This document shows positions 57,912-64,000 of a DNA stretch of 64,000 nucleotides, piece by piece. Made by a program: the position numbers and the translations under genes. Below the pieces are notes generated by a model. The model ran no database searches, was not told the origin of the DNA, and saw only the letters and a program-made list of their open reading frames with translations. This DNA comes from Anthopleura xanthogrammica (taxonomy: Eukaryota > Cnidaria > Anthozoa > Actiniaria > Actiniidae), in the NCBI GenBank assembly GCA_964019055.1, contig OZ025215.1, forward strand, positions 5,745,770-5,809,769, written 5' to 3'. Each line of letters starts with the position of its first letter. Position 1 is the first letter of the stretch.

Positions 57912-58926
57912 AGGCTAAGCCTGTGCAAATGAGTCCGTGGTCTTGGTACAGTTTGTTGAACATCGCCAGAAAACCGCGACATGCAAATGCGGTCAGCAGT
58001 ATTCAATGGGTGCATTGCGTATGCGTTTAATAAGTGGAAAAAGAAAAAACCTACTCTATCGAAGATATTTAAACAAGGGAATTAAGATTAAGGCCCATCT
58101 CGACTTTATCTTAGAATTTTTTTAGTAGAAACTCGCGCGTTTTTCAAAAGTTCCCGCAAGTTTAGTAAAGACCGCTGACATTTCTGATTCATTCGCGGGT
58201 ACATACATTTGGGCGCTATTTTCTGGGGATCCCACTGGATATTCGGACCAAATATGCTATTGTGTGCCCCTATCGAGAGTTGCTCTTCAAAATGGCGTTT
58301 CAACTACGAGATTTGGTTTATTCTTTGCGAAGATATCAAGCCCCGAAGTCAGGGCATTTTGCGAACTTTAACGGGGAAACATGAAGGTATTTTTAAGCAG
58401 TTTAACTGCTGTTATTGTTCAGAAATCGAAAGGAAACCTCAGATTTTATCCTAGAGCCGAGACTTAGTTTCGAGCTGGTGCTCAAATGATTAAACAATAT
58501 TTCTGAATGCACACATTTAACTTTCGTTTATTTTTCCGTTCTCATACAAACCTCTGCTTTCAGTGCGATTTCTCTAGGAGTCATTTTGAAATTTAAAAAG
58601 GAAACCTCAAATTTAGATTAAAGTAATATATTTCTTGCAGGTTATACTGTCCTATAAATGAATTACAAATTGTGATGCACACATTTTTGATCCGCCAACA
58701 CACAGGCTATATTTTAGACACTTTTTGTTTTAAACCCATACATTTCTTATAACTTTTCGCCGGCCGTATTTTCCTCTGAGCCGGGTTAACCATGCGTGAC
58801 ATGGGTAGCGGCGCGGTTTTCCGGCGATGATCCGTTATTGTAGTTCATCAAGTATATAACCTAGAAATGACGATATTTGAATGGGCAAAAAAAAGCAGTG
58901 GTAAATTTTAAGAGAAAGTCACGTGG

Positions 58927-60151
58927 TTAGACAGCTGTTCCAAACCACCACTGGGTGGTAGATGAAGGCGAAGATGAGCATCGATGAGCAGGGTTTATAA
59001 CACCGTATCTTCCAAAATTGTCGCACCAATTATTATTATTACCAGTAGTGCTGCCTTTCCGTCCATCCCACTGACACTTTATGCCTGTCCATCTGCCACG
59101 TCCACTATCAACAAATGGATGCATAGCAGAGTCTTGCCTGAAATGTGTGGTGCAGTTCTGACAGCTGATGCCACGCACATCGATGTACCCGACTTTAGCA
59201 CATGTGGCCCCCATTTCATACGTCATAACATCCATTTCACTGAGACGTCCCCGGATGTAGTCTGTCTTGACCAGTCCATCAGTGTCATACTTACAAGTGG
59301 CTCTCCAGTGAGTAGCATCACGTTTGACGTGTTGCATTGTATTGCGTGACATGCGATAGTCAGACCAGTTGGGAGGGTTTTCTTCGTTGGATGGAAAATC
59401 CTTTGTCATGGATGCCGCTTTGAATTTTTCTTTTTTTGAAAGCGCAAATGACTCGATCAAAGTCCACACCATCCCCGGCTCTGACGTCATATCACAGTAC
59501 ACCTTCAAAGCACTACCATTGGTTGTTTGGATTGGATAGATGTTAGGAACAGACCTTGTGCTATACCCAGCACATGAAGGAGGAATCTGACAAACTCTTC
59601 CACCAAAACCCTGTGGACATTTGCACTGAAACTTACGTGTGACGTTTTGGCACATTTCGATGCAGGTTCCACCGTTTAGACAAGGTTGAGAATAACGACA
59701 ACAGCCGTTTTGACACTGACTTGAACAACCAACACTGTTGGACTGCAACATATTTAAAACTTATTAATAAAAATTGCGATGAATTTTTGCCCTGTGTTAG
59801 TATTATTTCTGATTTATGTACCTTTTTAAACTGTTGCTTCAGCTCGTAGTATTTGTATCCAACCAATGGTTTGAAAAGGTCAGGAGCTGTGTGTCTGTCC
59901 TCGTCGATCAGCTCACATCGTCTACCAGATAGTTGATAGGACACACATCGACAGTCATGAATACAGACACTGAAGCACTCCTGTACGGTTTTGGTGGTCA
60001 GGTTTTTGTAGGATCGTCCAAGCAGGGCGTGGTCTTTGACGTGGTTACTCTCTTTGAATCTGCCAGTGTATCTGACCACTGGACAGGTTTCTTCAGCCGC
60101 TACTGTCTTCAGAACTTGTATACAAGCAAGTATGATACTTAGCGTAGCCAT
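58927..60151 (-). CDS. Paralogue F: secreted PAN-EGF-fibrinogen-like protein
   Basis: Exon 1 is 60151-59822 (110 codons) and exon 2 is 59742-58927, with a 79-nt intron in phase 0, giving 381 residues. The signal peptide is the same as in E. PAN, EGF and fibrinogen-related domains are complete, ending SSTTQWWFGTAV. Differences from E cluster in the fibrinogen-like domain: TYEMGATCAKVGYIDVRG instead of TYVGGYTCARVEYINVRG, and DSGRGRWTGIKC instead of DSGCGSGWTGMKC; at the first of these F resembles B and C more than E, suggesting gene conversion. The intron start differs (GTACATAAATC), so intron retention would run on in frame rather than stop at once. Confidence 0.86.
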
Positions 60152-61583
60152 CTGGAATGGAATCTTAACCTAAAAAAAAACAGATTAAAGCTCGGCTGAC
60201 AAGAATTGCCGTTTAGTGTAGATGGCAGCTGTAATACTAATGGATTTTTTGAATAACTTTAATTCATTTAAATTGTGACTAGCATCGCTAATTAATTTTA
60301 TGATATTCAGAACTCTCTAGTGACTAGCTATGCCGCTAACAGGTAACCTATAAGAGGAGATAGACAAGTTGAAATATGATTTAACCATCAATGTGAATTA
60401 GTCAACAAGAAAGCAAAAACATTGCCTTTAATTACTTGTGGAACCTTTGGCGTAACTTTAGACAATGAAACTAATGTAATGCACCCTTTGATTCTGAGCC
60501 GTAGGAGTTACCGAAAAAAAGCTTGAATGAGTTTTCTAGAAGTGCAAAGTTGAAATGATGACCTTTAATCATCCCTGCAAACAAGTCCAGAACCTGATTG
60601 CTTAATGTCTCTCCTATACGAAAACCTTAGCAGTTAAGGGTTTGCAATCTGACGTTTTGCTTGCTTTATTGACTCTAACATTTTCAGACTTCAGAAAGTA
60701 TTTTTTTGTTTCCATAACTGGCTGGCGTAGATCAATCTAGGCTTACCTCAAGTGAAACTCCTGAAAGATCTTGGGCTGATATCTCTGGCAATGCTCGATG
60801 AAAATATTGATGGCTGTCTGTCCTTCGTGCTGGGGTTCCGTGGTGTCAGTGATAATGACTGATCAAGAGGAAGCCTTTTTAAGGGGATTGAGGCTTTTCA
60901 TTTAAAATCTATTGAAAAAAAGTGTACTTTCCATCAGCTCTAATTACGATTTTAAAACTATTTAATATTTAACAATCTAATATGCACTTTTAGCAACAAA
61001 TTTAAAAAATAATCTTTTGTTCAATAAAAACGTTTAGGATCAGATGACAATGAAATTGATCAGCTGGCAAAAATTAACCTTGGAATTGGATGCTCTTGTC
61101 ATCAGCTTTGTCATCAGCTTTTGTCATCAGCTTTTACGTTCACCAAAACGTAGCATACAAATTAGAGCAAATTAAAATAATTGAAGTTCAAAAGAAATAA
61201 TTAATGTGTCAGAGCTTACTAAGAATCCATATCAATTCAGGGTTTGAAACCTGTTACAGCAATCATTAACAGGACTTTTATATTTGGTGTAATTTTAACC
61301 ATTGAATGAAAGACTAAGTGTCATTACTTTGAGGATAAGATTATTGTTTGAGTTTCGTTCATATTTATGCATCTAACTTTCTAGATATTGTAAAGCGTTA
61401 TAATGTTTAAACGTGCTCATATTGTAATAAATTTCTGATGAAAAAATAGGTGAAAAAACGAAATATTAACAGCTAAAGCTGATATCCCATACATGGAGAA
61501 TATTTGATTTTCACCTTACATGAACAAAACTAATCAGAGACTAAGAAAAGAAAAGCCGTCCCTAAAATCAATAAAAGATAAAC
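60152..61583. other. Upstream region of paralogue F, shared with E
   Basis: It aligns with 52926-54354. A local GTCATCAGCTTT repeat (about 61097-61135) is expanded relative to copy 1. Confidence 0.5.
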
Positions 61584-61630
61584 TGCCGAAACCCGGGATT
61601 GTTCAGAGTTCCTACGAACTCTCCGGATTT

Positions 61631-61680
<50 letters not shown>

Positions 61681-61686
61681 TTCGGC
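61584..61686 (-). tRNA. tRNA-Phe(GAA)-like gene with a 30-nt T-loop insertion, copy 2
   Basis: Same as the copy at 54355-54457, including the hairpin insertion and discriminator A. The insertion therefore predates the tandem duplication. All four stems, the anticodon and the internal promoter boxes are preserved in both copies. Confidence 0.75.
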
Positions 61687-61761
61687 TTATATGATGAAAA
61701 GTCAAGGCATGAATGATTACAAGAAGAATAAAGAGGTCAATTATTCATTCATTCGTTAATC

Positions 61762-61915
61762 ATAGCAGAGCTCCACCGCGAGCGGAGCACCATACCTAAA
61801 CTTGAAAAAATGGTAACATCGAGTTGATTTTTCATGGCTTGATTAAATCATTTCTTGTTTGACGACGACAACAACGACGACGACTGTACCCGCACCACAG
61901 GGTTCCCGTCTTATT
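61762..61915 (+). repeat. Dispersed repeat with a GAC/AAC microsatellite core, copy 2
   Basis: Tandem-duplicate partner of 54534-54690, with the same flanks and core. Confidence 0.65.
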
Positions 61916-62195
61916 TCAAAGCAAAACTCGCTAATGTACAGAAAACATCACTAACAATAGCAATAGTGTATTCAAAGATGTACGTTTTAACTATGACTCA
62001 AAACACAAAAGTCATGTCTATCTTAAATTGAACGAAAATCATTTTTTTGATTTCGCCAAAAGAAGATTTACGATACGACATCCAGAAGATGTGGCCTAAA
62101 GACCAGAAAAAACGTGGTTAATATGATTTCAATTAAACCTAACGAAACAATCTTTTTGTTAACAGGTCTAAGTGTTTTTCTTTTCTTTTCTTTTC

Positions 62196-63730
62196 CATTT
62201 TTTAACGAACCACGTAAAGACAAGACAACGCATTTAAGATTTCAAGGGGAATATATCACTCACTGATAGTAGTGTATTATATCAAAGGCCGGTGTCGAAA
62301 AGAGCAGACATTTTATCCGTGTATAAGAAATGAGTCTATATGTAGAACACAAAAGAAACTACAGAAGACTGACGTGCATTTGAGCTATTATATTTCTGAA
62401 ATTGGGTCCACTGATAATGGCGTATTTTTTAATCTTATTCCGATTTCAGATGCAGACGACTTTCAGTCGTGCGCCGCCAAAAACAACATTAACATCTATT
62501 GTCATTATTTATTCATTTAGCTTCGACTTTTTATTGATGAAATCCGCGGAACGTAAATGAGAAAAAGAAATTGAAATGGAAATAGTGAATTGGATGACAG
62601 GGACACCACAACAGCTTCCGCTAATTACAGGCCCTTAATCGAATTCTGTTAATAATAGATACAAATTATTATGTTCAGTAAAAGAAATAATTGAATGGCG
62701 GGGACTCCACAACAGCTTTCGCCAATTACTGTGGGCCCATTAGTTGCATAGAGATAATTTACCAAAGCAATAAAACATAAAAATACACATATATAAGTTT
62801 AGAGATGTGTGAATCTTGACTTGCTCGACTTGCAGATGAAAAGTGGCGGGAAGCTTTGCCAGAATCTTCCAAACGTTTTTAAATGTTTCGAATCCAAAAC
62901 CATGGTTTACGATAACGAGATCTATACAAGGATTACGTTGCAAACGTTAAAAAGTCAGGATTAGTAATTAGAGAGTTTGTCAAGAAATTCCCAAATGTAA
63001 TGCCCGGGTTTTAGTCACGCTAGCTGCCGAGTCGTCAGGCAATCTATGATTCCTTTAGACGTGCCCGAGAATGTATTAGTAACGTAAAATGTCTCATAAT
63101 TAAATGTAATATTTCCCCTCAAGCTATTTGTGGTTGCTTTTTATACAGCAAAAGAAGAGGGGAAAAATAAGAAACAATAAAGAAATAAGTAGGGAATATA
63201 GAAAATAAAATAAAATAAAATCATGTGTGACTAGAGTTGTTTGGAGTTGGTATTTGTGTTTTGAGGATTTTCCGTTCCCTTGCTTGGCAACCCGTTCTAC
63301 TGTTTTTAGAATTTTAGATGTATGTATGCACACAGTGCCTTGTAGGCGTCACAGCAGTAGATATCAACCAAGTTTATTAGGATTGCTTTGGTTTTTTCTC
63401 TGGAGCCTCGTCTTGAATGGCTTTGTGCGTAATCACTCAACCAAAGTGGGTTATTTACTTTGTTAGAGGAGGCACAGGGAACCCGGCTTCGGTAAGTAGC
63501 CTTTAAAATATGTATGACTTTAATTTATTGACGGGTTCCCTGTGTCTTTAGCTCAATGACCAAGATCGTACAAAGGTCGCGGGTTTCCTGTGGCGTAAAA
63601 TGAGACCTCAACAACGGCCGTAATTCCCCACTATCGTTCGTTCGTTTTTTCGCTTATAAAATCATTATACAAATAATAAGCAACAGACCAACATGGAGGA
63701 AAGGAGATTTAATGCATTCGTCTTCATTTT
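62196..63730. other. Distal part of tandem copy 2, no gene recognised
   Basis: It aligns with 54961-56297 apart from a copy-2-only stretch at about 62790-62995. No supported gene. Confidence 0.4.
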
Positions 63731-64000
63731 TTAGCGGAGCTTCCGCGCTAGCGGAGCACCATACTTAAGAAAAAATGGTAATCCATCGAGTTGATTTTTC
63801 ATGGCTTGATTTGTCCATACATACATACATACATACATACATACATACATACATACATACATACATACATACACACATACATACATACATACATACATAC
63901 ATACATACATACATACATACATACATACATACATACATACATACATACATACATACGTCCGTCCGTGTACCACTTTTGCACAGGGTTCCCGCGCGCTTTG
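63731..64000 (+). repeat. Dispersed repeat with a CATA microsatellite core
   Basis: TTCCGCGCTAGCGGAGCACC, GAGTTGATTTTTCATGGCTT, then (CATA)n at 63816-63956 with one CACA slip near 63871, then GTCCGTCCGTG and CACAGGGTTCCCGCG. Its flanks match 54534-54690 and 61762-61915, but the core repeat is different. It runs to the window edge. Confidence 0.75.

Larger units (their letters stand above)
56910..63733. repeat. Tandem duplication, copy 2 (contains paralogue F)
   Basis: Collinear with 49657-56297, offset about 7.2 kb at the gene. Copy-2-only sequence: about 400 bp at 57036-57437 and about 885 bp at 57945-58830 (with a short open frame at 57937-58125 of unknown nature). It lacks the Harbinger-type element and the tyrosine-recombinase-like fragment. 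Confidence 0.85.

Noticed and set aside
31334..59349. Open frames antisense to exon 2 of paralogues B, C, E and F
   Set aside because: They recur because the sense sequences are conserved; no independent coding evidence.
63731..63981. MYVC-repeat frames at the right edge
   Set aside because: Same cause: the CATA microsatellite at 63816-63956.

Overview
The window looks like nuclear DNA from a cnidarian, most likely an anthozoan (sea anemone or coral relative). The reasons are split genes with GT-AG introns, an animal DM-domain gene, a complete animal Wntless gene, a family of secreted PAN-EGF-fibrinogen-like proteins of the kind expanded in anthozoans, eukaryotic tRNA genes, and many short palindromic transposon remnants. 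The species cannot be fixed from the sequence alone. Most of the window is AT-rich, non-coding and full of repeats.

Layout. 1-5.6 kb: one exon of a Dmrt (DM-domain) gene on the minus strand, then a fold-back repeat. 5.6-15.3 kb: a complete 13-exon wntless (Wls/GPR177) gene on the minus strand, rebuilt exon by exon into a 537-residue protein, with repeats in its introns. 16.3-24.5 kb: a mobile-element region, including a TTAA-flanked terminal-inverted-repeat element, a 2.6 kb fold-back carrying a decayed transposon gene, several palindromic MITE-like elements and a tRNA-like element. 24.6-60.2 kb: a cluster of six apparently intact two-exon paralogues (called A to F here) plus one broken copy. 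Each paralogue has a signal peptide and a PAN/Apple domain on exon 1, then a Cys-rich/EGF module and a fibrinogen-related domain on exon 2. Orientations are A +, broken copy -, B -, C +, D +, E -, F -. 60.2-64 kb: the distal part of the second copy of a tandem duplication, ending in a CATA microsatellite.

The cluster grew by segmental duplication. C and D lie in similar blocks that both carry an upstream tRNA-Ser(GCT) gene. E and F lie in a tandem duplication (offset about 7.2 kb) that also carries a tRNA-Phe(GAA)-like gene interrupted by a 30-nt hairpin insertion. Comparing these blocks gives natural empty sites for two transposon insertions, including a Harbinger-type element with a TTA target duplication.

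Function. Wntless carries lipid-modified Wnt proteins to the cell surface, and Dmrt is a transcription factor; nothing shows that they act together. The A-F proteins are predicted to be secreted or matrix proteins. They are strongly conserved in the PAN and EGF parts and differ mainly in one loop of the fibrinogen-like domain, which would fit diversified ligand binding. A 200-N assembly gap lies at 27815-28014.
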